From an uncultured Rhizobiaceae group bacterium (GTDB taxonomy: Bacteria > Pseudomonadota > Alphaproteobacteria > Rhizobiales > Rhizobiaceae): a stretch of 13,655 nt of DNA. The position numbers were made by a program, and so were the translations under genes. This document shows positions 7,134-13,257 of this stretch, piece by piece. The stretch's first letter is position 1. The number at the start of each line of letters is the position of its first letter. The DNA lies in NCBI GenBank assembly GCA_938009335.1, contig CALLHT010000114.1, positions 1-13,655 on the forward strand, written 5' to 3'. Below the pieces are notes generated by a model. That model saw only the letters and a program-made list of their open reading frames with translations. It made no database searches and was not told the origin of the DNA.

Positions 7134-7271
7134 TATTCCGCCCGTTTATTTCCGTTAGAAACAGAATAAGTTACGAGTTTAAAAGAATGGTTAACTATAG
7201 AAAACCGTCACTATTTCATAAGCTTCCAACCATTTTAACCAAATTAGTGGGTCCTGAGCCTAGCCTTTGGT

Positions 7272-7301
7272 TTGTTCGATTTTTCTATGCTGTTGTAAAA
7301 T
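7272..7301 (+). promoter_or_regulatory. Candidate promoter of the DUF302 gene
   Basis: This lies in the 299-nt gap (7110-7408) between the divergent kinase and DUF302 genes. TTGTTC (7272-7277) and TAAAAT (7296-7301) are 18 bases apart and resemble -35 and -10 boxes for the plus strand. The leader would be about 100 nt and includes a short GGCG-GAAA-CGCC stem with a GNRA-type loop at 7337-7348. I found no convincing kinase promoter in the rest of the gap and no small gene. Confidence 0.35.
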
Positions 7302-7408
7302 CTATGACTTTCAAGAACGTGGGAAAACGCAGAATTGGCGGAAACGCCTTGTCAATGTCATAAACCCGCGCCATGTGTATCTTGTCTGATTCTTTAAGGA
7401 GGCAACTC

Positions 7409-7870
7409 ATGAACAAACTAATTTCTATGGTACTTGGCGCTGCTGTGTTGGCAGGAAGCACTATTGCCTCATTCGCGCAGGATGGCTGGGTCATTAAAGA
7501 CAGCGCTAACTCTGTGAAAGTCACCGCTGATAAGCTGGTTGCGATTATTGAAAAAGCGCCGCCAAAGCTTTTTGCGCGTGTTGAGCATCATCGCGGTGCA
7601 GAGAAAGCCGGTCTGGAACTTGGTGAAGCGACCATGATTATGTTTGGTGCTCCTCCGATTGGCACTCCGATTATGCAGCAGAATATCAAAGCCGGGCTTG
7701 ATCTTCCGGTCCGTGTGTTGATCTGGGATGAAGGTGGCCAAACAAAAATTGGGTATCTTGACCCGCAAGCTCTCAAAGCACGCTACAACATTGAAGGCGC
7801 GGATGAATCGTTTAACAAGATGGCAGGTGCTGTTGGCAAGTTTACAGATGGTGCAGCAGCGGCTGAGTAA
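7409..7870 (+). CDS. Secreted DUF302 domain protein
   Basis: A DUF302-family protein of 153 residues; the family's biochemical role is unknown. The N-terminus MNKLISMVLGAAVLAGST is a typical Sec signal, with cleavage likely after SFA (about residue 23), so the mature protein should be periplasmic. The DUF302 core runs from about 37 to 130, with KLFARVEHHRGA, MIMFGAPPIGTPIM and PVRVLIWDEGG. The ATG at 7409 is chosen over an in-frame upstream start at 7373 because AAGGAGG lies at 7396-7402 and the signal peptide starts cleanly there. It is transcribed alone: the kinase is divergent upstream and the TRAP operon converges downstream. A strong hairpin terminator follows within 30 nt. Confidence 0.88.
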   Translation: MNKLISMVLGAAVLAGSTIASFAQDGWVIKDSANSVKVTADKLVAIIEKAPPKLFARVEHHRGAEKAGLELGEATMIMFGAPPIGTPIMQQNIKAGLDLPVRVLIWDEGGQTKIGYLDPQALKARYNIEGADESFNKMAGAVGKFTDGAAAAE

Positions 7871-7897
7871 CCGACTGCCTCCATAACGTCGAGTTGT

Positions 7898-7926
7898 AAA
7901 AGCCCCGCGAAATCGGGGCTTTTTTT
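7898..7926. terminator. Bidirectional rho-independent terminator
   Basis: AAAAGCCCCG (7898-7907) and CGGGGCTTTT (7914-7923) form a GC-rich stem around CGAAAT, followed on the plus strand by a run of T through 7926. It ends the DUF302 transcript. Read from the other strand the stem is followed by four T residues, so it can also end the dctPQM transcript, whose last gene stops at 7929. Confidence 0.9.
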
Positions 7927-7928
7927 GT

Positions 7929-9305
7929 TTATCTCGTGATGATTTCAGGCCCCATGAGTTGGGTCGGGAGCCACGTAGAAATCGTTGGTACATAGGTAAC
8001 TAAAATCAAGAATACGAACATGATCGACACCCATGGCAGCGCCGCTTTCACCACATCGGTGACCGACATTCGTGCAACGCCTGCCGTTACAAAAAGATTG
8101 AGGCCAACGGGCGGTGTGATCATGCCAATTTCCATGTTCACCACCATGATGATGCCAAGGTGAATGGGGTCGATGCCAAGTTCAATCGCAATCGGGAAGA
8201 CCAGTGGCGCCACAATGATAAGCAGGCCGGAAGGCTCCATGAATTGACCGCCAATCAGCAGAATGAAATTGACCACAATCAGGAACATGATCGGGCCGAG
8301 ACCTGCTGCCAGCATCGCTTCGGTAATCACCTGCGGGATGCGCTCTTCGGTTAAGACGTGTTTTAGGATCAGCGCGTTGGCGATGATGAACAGCAGCATG
8401 ATGGTGAGCTTGCCAGCTTCGAACAGGGTCTTGCGTGTGTCTTCGTGAAACCAGGCGCTAATGATTGCGGATGGCTTCTGAATAACAGAGAGGTTCTGCT
8501 GGCCCTCGACAGTCTTCAACGGCCCCATGTCGCGATAGACAAAATTGGCGATGAAGAATGAGTACATCGCGGCAACTGCGGCGGCTTCTGTTGGTGTGAA
8601 TACGCCTCCGTAGATGCCGCCAAGGATAATAATGATCAGGAACAATCCCCAGAAGGCATCCTTGCCTGCGGACAATATTTCCCTGATGCCTGCAAATGGT
8701 TGTGAGGGAAGGCCTTTCACTTTGGCATAGACGAAAATGCCCAGCATCAACATGAAGCCAGCCAGCAGCCCCGGGAATACACCCGCAAGGAACATACGCC
8801 CAACCGAGACGTCGGTCGCCGCCGCATACACCACCATCACGATGGATGGCGGAATAAGGATACCAAGCGTACCCGCGTTACAAATGACGCCTGCCGCGAA
8901 TTCTTTTGTGTAACCCACCTGGCGCATCCCTGCGATGACGATCGAACCAATCGCTACGACTGTTGCTGGAGAAGAGCCGGAAAGAGCGGCGAACATCATG
9001 CAGGCAAAGACAGAGGCAATTGCGAGCCCGCCGGAAAAATGCCCGACGCAGGCAATCGCAAACCGGATAATGCGTCTTGCAACGCCGCCGGTCGACATGA
9101 AGCTGGAAGCAAGAATGAAGAAGGGTATGGCGAGCAGCGTGTAGTGGCCGTCAAAAGCCGAGAACAGTGTTTGAGCAATGGATGCAAGTGAGCCGTCTGA
9201 ATAGATCATAAGGAAGATCATACTCGATAGGCCCAACGAAACTGCGATCGGAACGCCGATCAGCATCAGGCCAATTACGAGACCAAAGAGGAGAATAATT
9301 TCCAT
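7929..9305 (-). CDS. dctM: TRAP transporter large permease subunit (DctM)
   Basis: Large membrane subunit of a TRAP transporter. It moves the substrate across the inner membrane with a sodium or proton gradient, receiving it from DctP. It has 458 residues, a little longer than the usual 425-440 or so. Family landmarks are GLVIGLMLIGVPIAVSLGLS at the N-terminus, ALSGSSPATVVAIGS (107-121), GILIPPSIVMVVYA (148-161), FTPTEAAAVAAMYSFF (236-251) and MITPPVGLNLFVTAGV (395-410). A hydrophilic stretch of about 40 residues (258-297) accounts for the extra length. The ATG overlaps the dctQ stop by one base (TAATG), and GAGGAG precedes it by 8 nt. It is the last gene of the dctPQM operon and ends at the shared terminator. 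Confidence 0.96.
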   Translation of the reverse strand: MEIILLFGLVIGLMLIGVPIAVSLGLSSMIFLMIYSDGSLASIAQTLFSAFDGHYTLLAIPFFILASSFMSTGGVARRIIRFAIACVGHFSGGLAIASVFACMMFAALSGSSPATVVAIGSIVIAGMRQVGYTKEFAAGVICNAGTLGILIPPSIVMVVYAAATDVSVGRMFLAGVFPGLLAGFMLMLGIFVYAKVKGLPSQPFAGIREILSAGKDAFWGLFLIIIILGGIYGGVFTPTEAAAVAAMYSFFIANFVYRDMGPLKTVEGQQNLSVIQKPSAIISAWFHEDTRKTLFEAGKLTIMLLFIIANALILKHVLTEERIPQVITEAMLAAGLGPIMFLIVVNFILLIGGQFMEPSGLLIIVAPLVFPIAIELGIDPIHLGIIMVVNMEIGMITPPVGLNLFVTAGVARMSVTDVVKAALPWVSIMFVFLILVTYVPTISTWLPTQLMGPEIITR

Positions 9306-9997
9306 TACTTTGTCTCCTCAGACTGGCTTGTAACTTCTTCAAGCAGTTCTTCTGCCTCATGCCCGGCAATGAGCAAATCCTGCTCGCCATTTAAAATACG
9401 AAGACTTGCCTGAACAACGCGGAAAAGCAGCAGCCCCATACCAAGCGGAAGTGCGAAATAAGGAATGAACCGTGGCAGTTTCTCGTATCGCTCACCATAG
9501 TTGAAGGTCTCACTCAACCACGCGTTGATTAAGGGAACCGGTACATCGTCGGTTTCATAGAACGATTGATCGCGCCAGCGGTATTCGATTTCGCCTAGTC
9601 CAAGCGGGGTGGCGATCAGATCGTTGTACAGAACCGGAAGCGGGCGTACGCCTGCAAAGGGCCCCCAGTAGTTCCATGCGCCGATGAATAAGAGGCCTGC
9701 AAAGGCGAGACAGGCGCCACATGCGATAAGCGACAGGACGCGTTTCACTCCTGCAGGTACGGCATTCACGACAACATCTACACCAATGTGAAATGATTTT
9801 TTGACGCCGTAAGAGCATCCAATCAAAACCAGCCAGGCGAACAGGAAAACGGTTACTTCAAGGCCCCAGAGAATGTTCGAGTTGAAGATGTACCGTGCCA
9901 CGACGTTCGCGAATGTGATCAAGGTCATCAAGCCTAGGGTTATGGCGATGAATGTTTCTTCAAGTGTGTCAGTGAACGAATTGGGTTTTGAACTCAT
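9305..9997 (-). CDS. dctQ: TRAP transporter small permease subunit (DctQ) with an enlarged loop
   Basis: Small membrane subunit that pairs with DctM. It has 230 residues, against about 160-190 for most DctQ proteins. Four membrane segments are seen, at about 14-34, 47-66, 87-108 and 177-196. Signature features are NVVARYIFN (31-39), ending segment 1, and FAWLVLIGCSYGVKKSFHIGVD (53-74). The extra length is a hydrophilic region of about 65 residues (112-176) between segments 3 and 4, predicted to face the periplasm; it is rich in aromatic and charged residues. The C-terminal tail is acidic. AAGG lies about 8 nt before the ATG. It overlaps dctM by one base and is separated from dctP by 95 nt that contain a stem-loop. 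Confidence 0.92.
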   Translation of the reverse strand: MSSKPNSFTDTLEETFIAITLGLMTLITFANVVARYIFNSNILWGLEVTVFLFAWLVLIGCSYGVKKSFHIGVDVVVNAVPAGVKRVLSLIACGACLAFAGLLFIGAWNYWGPFAGVRPLPVLYNDLIATPLGLGEIEYRWRDQSFYETDDVPVPLINAWLSETFNYGERYEKLPRFIPYFALPLGMGLLLFRVVQASLRILNGEQDLLIAGHEAEELLEEVTSQSEETK

Positions 9998-10048
9998 GGG
10001 ACCAGCCTTTTAAAGGCGCACAAATGTATTATTGGACGCACCAAACGA

Positions 10049-10074
10049 TATCCCCGGCGCGGTGGCCGGGGATA
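10049..10074 (-). promoter_or_regulatory. Stem-loop between dctP and dctQ
   Basis: TATCCCCGGC (10049-10058) pairs with GCCGGGGATA (10065-10074), giving a 10-bp GC-rich stem with a 6-nt loop. It starts 19 nt after the dctP stop. The bases that follow in the dctP transcript contain only a short T-run (TCGTTTGG), so it is a weak terminator at best. It may attenuate transcription or stabilise the dctP mRNA, giving more binding protein than permease. Confidence 0.6.
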
Positions 10075-10092
10075 GTTTTGTTTGTAGAGCTT

Positions 10093-11088
10093 TTAGTTCA
10101 GCGCTTGAGCAGCATCGATGAGATCTTTGCCGACATCACCTTCAAACTTTGCCCAAACCGGCTTAAGCGCATCAACCCAAGCTTGGCGTTGCTCAGGCGT
10201 AAGTGTGCGGATGGTGCCGCCGGACTCAACGATTTTCGCCTTGTTGTCCTGGTTCACTGCAAATGCTTCTTTGTTGCGGGTTTCCGTCACTTCCTTGAGG
10301 ATGGTTGCAAGTTGGTCACGCACGTCAGCATTGAGGCCATTCCACCATTCGTCCGATGTCACAACCAGATAATCAATGATGCCGTGATTGGTTTCGGTTA
10401 CGCCGTCCTGAACTTCAAAGAACTTCTTGCCGTAGATGTTTGACCAAGTGTTTTCCTGACCATCGATAACCTTGGTTTGAAGGCCGCCATAAACCTCTTT
10501 GAATGACATTTTCTGCGGAGAAGCCCCCAATTGTTCAAATTGAGCAACCAGCACATCGGAAGCCTGCACGCGGAATTTTAAGCCCTTTGCGTCAGCAGGT
10601 GAAACAAGCGGCACAGATGCAGACATTTGCTTCATACCATTGTGCCAGAATGCCAAACCTTTGAGACCGCGGCGCACCATAGAGTCTTTCAATGCGTTGC
10701 CTGCATCTGAATTTTGGAATGCATCAACCGCTTCAATGTTAGCAAACATGAAAGGAAGGTCGAAAATGCGGAACTTCTTGGTGAATTTCTCAAACTTGGA
10801 AAGCGATGGTGCTGCCATTTGCACATCACCGTTCAGAAGCGCTTCCAACACTTTGTTATCATCATAAAGCGTTGAGTTCGGGAAGACTTCCATACATGCT
10901 TTGCCGTTCATCTCTTCATTGATGCGCTGTTCAAGCAAAGAGGCTGCAATGCCTTTTGGATGTTTATCAGTGTTGGTTACATGGCTGAATTTGATAACAG
11001 TTTCGCCGGGATCACAAGCAGCGAGAGCCGCAGCTGAACTTGCCATTACGAATGCGGAAGCAATCGCCAGTTTTTTCAAGATTCTCAT
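10093..11088 (-). CDS. dctP: TRAP transporter substrate-binding protein (DctP)
   Basis: Periplasmic solute receptor of the TRAP transporter. From the ATG at 11088 it has 331 residues and a clear Sec signal (MRILKKLAIASAFVMASSAAA, cleaved around residue 24). Family marks include IKFSHVTN (32-39), the region around LLNGDVQMAAPS (84-95), and KGLKFRV with Arg173, the conserved arginine that binds the substrate carboxylate. VIDGQENTW (207-215) is also typical. Similarity to DctP and the neighbouring sdh and mdh genes suggest C4-dicarboxylates as substrates, but other carboxylates cannot be excluded. An upstream in-frame TTG at 11103 overlaps the strong GGAGGAG ribosome site, so 11088 is the better start. 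First gene of dctPQM. Confidence 0.95.
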   Translation of the reverse strand: MRILKKLAIASAFVMASSAAALAACDPGETVIKFSHVTNTDKHPKGIAASLLEQRINEEMNGKACMEVFPNSTLYDDNKVLEALLNGDVQMAAPSLSKFEKFTKKFRIFDLPFMFANIEAVDAFQNSDAGNALKDSMVRRGLKGLAFWHNGMKQMSASVPLVSPADAKGLKFRVQASDVLVAQFEQLGASPQKMSFKEVYGGLQTKVIDGQENTWSNIYGKKFFEVQDGVTETNHGIIDYLVVTSDEWWNGLNADVRDQLATILKEVTETRNKEAFAVNQDNKAKIVESGGTIRTLTPEQRQAWVDALKPVWAKFEGDVGKDLIDAAQALN

Positions 11089-11168
11089 TGTTTTCTCCTC
11101 CAATAACCCAAGATGGGATTGCCATTATGATAGCCCAGTGAGTTTAAAGCTCAAGTCACTCATGAAAA

Positions 11169-11184
11169 CGGCAATTACTTGCCG
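11169..11184. promoter_or_regulatory. 16-bp inverted repeat upstream of dctP
   Basis: CGGCAA-TTAC-TTGCCG has perfect 6-bp arms. It lies 81-96 nt upstream of the dctP start in the 244-nt gap between the divergent dctP and omp19-like genes. That is a suitable place for an operator of a regulator controlling the transporter. No regulator gene is in the window. A looser dyad (AGTGA ... TCACT, 11137-11160) lies closer to dctP. Confidence 0.45.
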
Positions 11185-11220
11185 ATGTCTGAGGCAGGTT
11201 TCTTCGTGATGTGTCTAAAA

Positions 11221-11250
11221 TTGACGTTGCGTCACATATTCAGGTATGCT
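11221..11250 (+). promoter_or_regulatory. Candidate promoter of the omp19-like gene
   Basis: TTGACG (11221-11226) and TATGCT (11245-11250) with an 18-base spacer resemble a sigma-70 promoter pointing to the lipoprotein gene, with a leader of about 75 nt. The -35 region overlaps the dyad TGACG-TTG-CGTCA (11222-11234), which could be a repressor or activator site. Confidence 0.4.
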
Positions 11251-11332
11251 TAATGCATTCCTAATAAAGATATGCCATAATTCTGGCTAACTGACGTTTA
11301 TAGTGATTCCCAGAACATGAAGGGGCTTTGTT

Positions 11333-11905
11333 GTGCGAACATCACCAATCCTAGCGATTCTCGCCATATCAATGGGCTTAGCGGCTTGCACGCGCTCAAA
11401 TGATGCATTGCGCGTTAATACACAGCCACCGCCGCAGCCGCTTCCCTCATCCCCCTCTGGAACGGTTGAAACGGCTGAGCTGCAGCCAACACAACCTGAT
11501 CCACTTGCTGTCGAAAATCAGCCAGCACAAATTGAGGCGCCGCAAGCGCCAAGTGTAGAAGCGCCTTCAACGCCGGAGCAGACAACAGAGATTGCCTCGC
11601 TTGAGCCGGACGCTTCGGCGAAACCAATCACTCATGAGACTATGACCGGGGCTTGGACTGTGAATACAGACAATCCGGATTGCCGTGTATTCCTTTCCTT
11701 CACCCAGTGGTCAGGCGGTTACCGCGCGGGAACGCGTCGTTGTAATGCACCTGAATTGACCAGTGTGTCTGCTTGGGATGTGAAAAACAACAAGGTTGTT
11801 TTGGTTGATGGCAATGGATCACAGATTGCCAGTCTGGGTTCAGCTGGTGCTGAACGGTATGCCGGAACAACATCCGGTGGAAACTCCATTACCTTTACCC
11901 GATAA
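11333..11905 (+). CDS. omp19: Omp19-like outer membrane lipoprotein with an AprI/Inh protease-inhibitor domain
   Basis: A 190-residue lipoprotein. The N-terminus MRTSPILAILAISMGLAAC contains the lipobox L16-A-A-C19, so Cys19 is the probable lipid anchor. A linker rich in Pro, Ala, Gln and Glu (about 30-97) precedes the Inh-type beta-barrel domain (about 100-190). There GAWTV, GYRAGTRRC, LTSVSAWDV, VVLVDGNGSQIASL and RYAGTTSGGNSITFTR follow the pattern of Brucella Omp19, which is reported to inhibit host proteases. Cys117 and Cys137 could form the domain's disulphide. The start is GTG at 11333 with AGGGG at 11321-11325. As in other Hyphomicrobiales it precedes zapE and mdh. Inhibitor activity is inferred from family membership. 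Confidence 0.87.
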   Translation: MRTSPILAILAISMGLAACTRSNDALRVNTQPPPQPLPSSPSGTVETAELQPTQPDPLAVENQPAQIEAPQAPSVEAPSTPEQTTEIASLEPDASAKPITHETMTGAWTVNTDNPDCRVFLSFTQWSGGYRAGTRRCNAPELTSVSAWDVKNNKVVLVDGNGSQIASLGSAGAERYAGTTSGGNSITFTR

Positions 11906-11916
11906 GCATTTTCAGG

Positions 11917-11934
11917 TTCTTACTTTTATGTAAA
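11917..11934 (+). repeat. 18-nt direct repeat, copy 1, before zapE
   Basis: TTCTTACTTTTATGTAAA lies 12 nt after the lipoprotein stop and ends 8 nt before the zapE ATG. It differs by one base from the copy at 13098-13115. Both copies contain the dyad TTAC-N6-GTAA. Confidence 0.6.
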
Positions 11935-11942
11935 CTGATCTG

Positions 11943-13097
11943 ATGGATGATCAGAGCCCTATCAATGTGCACAATACGGTAGAAAGCGCGTACAATGCGC
12001 TGGTTGCCGCTGGCCAAATCGAATCTGATCCTTCGCAACGTGAGCTGATTGGGCTGCTTGATTTTGCCTTGCAACGCTTGTCGACCAAGCGACTGTCGCG
12101 CAAATCCAGTGCATTGGGATGGCTGTTCGGCAAACAGGAAAAAGCTGAAATGCCCCTGAAAGGTCTCTATATCTGGGGAAGTGTCGGGCGTGGAAAGTCC
12201 ATGTTGATGGATATGTTCTTCGATGCATTGCCGCATAAAAGAAAGCGCCGCGCGCACTTCAATGATTTTATGCAGGATGCGCAGGAACGTATTCATGCCC
12301 ATCGACAGGCCTTTAAGAAAGGCGAGGTGAGCGAAGAAGATCCGATCCCCGTTGTCGGGCGCGCGATGGCTGAAAACGTTGGCGTGCTATGTTTTGACGA
12401 GTTTACCGTCACCGATATTGCCGATGCGATGATCTTGGGACGTCTCTTTGAGACCTTGTTTGAGGAAGGTGTGACGATTGTCGCGACCTCCAATGTTGAG
12501 CCGCAAAACCTGTATCGCGATGGATTAAACCGGAAGATTTTTCTCCCCTTTATTGATCTGTTGCTTGAAAATGTTGATGTGTTCGAACTGGGTTCCAGAA
12601 CGGACTATCGGCTTGAGAAGCTCAACCGGGCGCCGGTTTATCTGACGCCGGTGAATGACAAAAACCGCAAGATATTTGATACCTCCTGGCTCGAACTGTC
12701 AGGAACTGAGGCAGGCGCGCCTGAAACGCTGGAATTGCGGGGCCGCGAGTTTGTCATTGACCGAACTGGAAACAATACTGCCCGCCTATCCTTCGATGAC
12801 TTATGCAAGACTGCAAGAAGCGCTGAGGATTACCTCGCGCTTGCACGGCGGTTTCATACGATTTTCATAGAAGATGTGCCGGTTATGGATCGCGAGGATC
12901 AAAATGCGGCCAAGCGGTTCATTCTCTTGATTGATACATTATACGACAACCATATCCGTATCGTTGTTTTGGCAGCAGCGGACCCTGATAAACTTTATGT
13001 TGCGAAAAGTGGTACGGAATCGTTTGAATTCGCCAGAACGGCGTCGCGGTTAATTGAGATGCAATCTGTTGAATACATCGCAGGGGATGGTGTCTAA
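11943..13097 (+). CDS. zapE: AFG1/ZapE family P-loop ATPase
   Basis: ATPase of the AFG1/LACE1/ZapE family. E. coli ZapE affects the division Z ring, and mitochondrial relatives act in turnover of respiratory-complex subunits. The 384-residue product has the Walker A motif GSVGRGKS (79-86) in GLYIWGSVGRGKSMLMDMF, HFNDFM (105-110), Walker B VLCFDEF (148-154) with Asp152 and Glu153, and TSN at 182-184. NRKIFLPFID (196-205) is also a family hallmark. Its length matches the roughly 375 residues of E. coli ZapE. No good ribosome binding site precedes the ATG at 11943; the start is chosen because the family N-terminus (YNALVAAGQIESDPSQ) follows at once. It sits between the omp19-like gene and mdh, the usual order in this group. 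Confidence 0.95.
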   Translation: MDDQSPINVHNTVESAYNALVAAGQIESDPSQRELIGLLDFALQRLSTKRLSRKSSALGWLFGKQEKAEMPLKGLYIWGSVGRGKSMLMDMFFDALPHKRKRRAHFNDFMQDAQERIHAHRQAFKKGEVSEEDPIPVVGRAMAENVGVLCFDEFTVTDIADAMILGRLFETLFEEGVTIVATSNVEPQNLYRDGLNRKIFLPFIDLLLENVDVFELGSRTDYRLEKLNRAPVYLTPVNDKNRKIFDTSWLELSGTEAGAPETLELRGREFVIDRTGNNTARLSFDDLCKTARSAEDYLALARRFHTIFIEDVPVMDREDQNAAKRFILLIDTLYDNHIRIVVLAAADPDKLYVAKSGTESFEFARTASRLIEMQSVEYIAGDGV

Positions 13098-13115
13098 TTC
13101 TTACTTTTACGTAAA
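13098..13115 (+). repeat. 18-nt direct repeat, copy 2, after zapE
   Basis: TTCTTACTTTTACGTAAA begins directly after the zapE stop. It matches the copy at 11917-11934 in 17 of 18 bases. This copy also contains the perfect palindrome TTTACGTAAA (13106-13115). It lies at the start of the 160-nt, AT-rich gap before mdh. Confidence 0.6.
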
Positions 13116-13231
13116 TGTAATATCATTATAACATATTGATATATTTAGTCATTTTATATTGAGTTGCAATTCTTTTAACAGTTGCTAAAAAACCGTCGAA
13201 ATTGGTCGGTATCTCCGGCAACTCAACCTAA

Positions 13232-13246
13232 TTGACGTTAACGTAA
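13232..13246. promoter_or_regulatory. ACGT-TA-ACGT palindrome in front of mdh
   Basis: TTGACGTTAACGTAA contains the perfect palindrome ACGTTAACGT (13235-13244), extended by TT and AA with one mismatch. It ends 11 nt before the mdh ATG and abuts the Shine-Dalgarno-like AAAGG (13245-13249). Its position suggests an operator for mdh and perhaps the downstream TCA genes. The AT-rich stretch from about 13116 to 13200 probably holds the mdh promoter, but no convincing hexamer pair was found. Confidence 0.45.
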
Positions 13247-13257
13247 AGGTAAATAAC

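Noticed and set aside
7373..7408. Upstream in-frame start for the DUF302 protein
   Set aside because: It would place charged residues before the signal peptide, and the strong AAGGAGG at 7396-7402 would lie inside the gene instead of serving the ATG at 7409.
7469..7993. 174-residue open frame on the minus strand across the DUF302 gene
   Set aside because: It is antisense to a gene with a signal peptide and family motifs, and it runs through the terminator into dctM.
9988..10443. 151-residue open frame on the plus strand across the 3' end of dctP
   Set aside because: It is antisense to dctP and includes the dctP-dctQ stem-loop. There is no ribosome site and no known motif.
11089..11103. TTG at 11103 as the dctP start
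   Set aside because: The codons from 11103 to 11089 are themselves the ribosome binding site for the ATG at 11088, which begins a clean signal peptide.
13116..13230. Hexamer pairs in the AT-rich stretch before mdh as a defined promoter
   Set aside because: Several TTG-containing hexamers occur, but none has a reasonable -10 partner at 16-18 bases, so no position is claimed.
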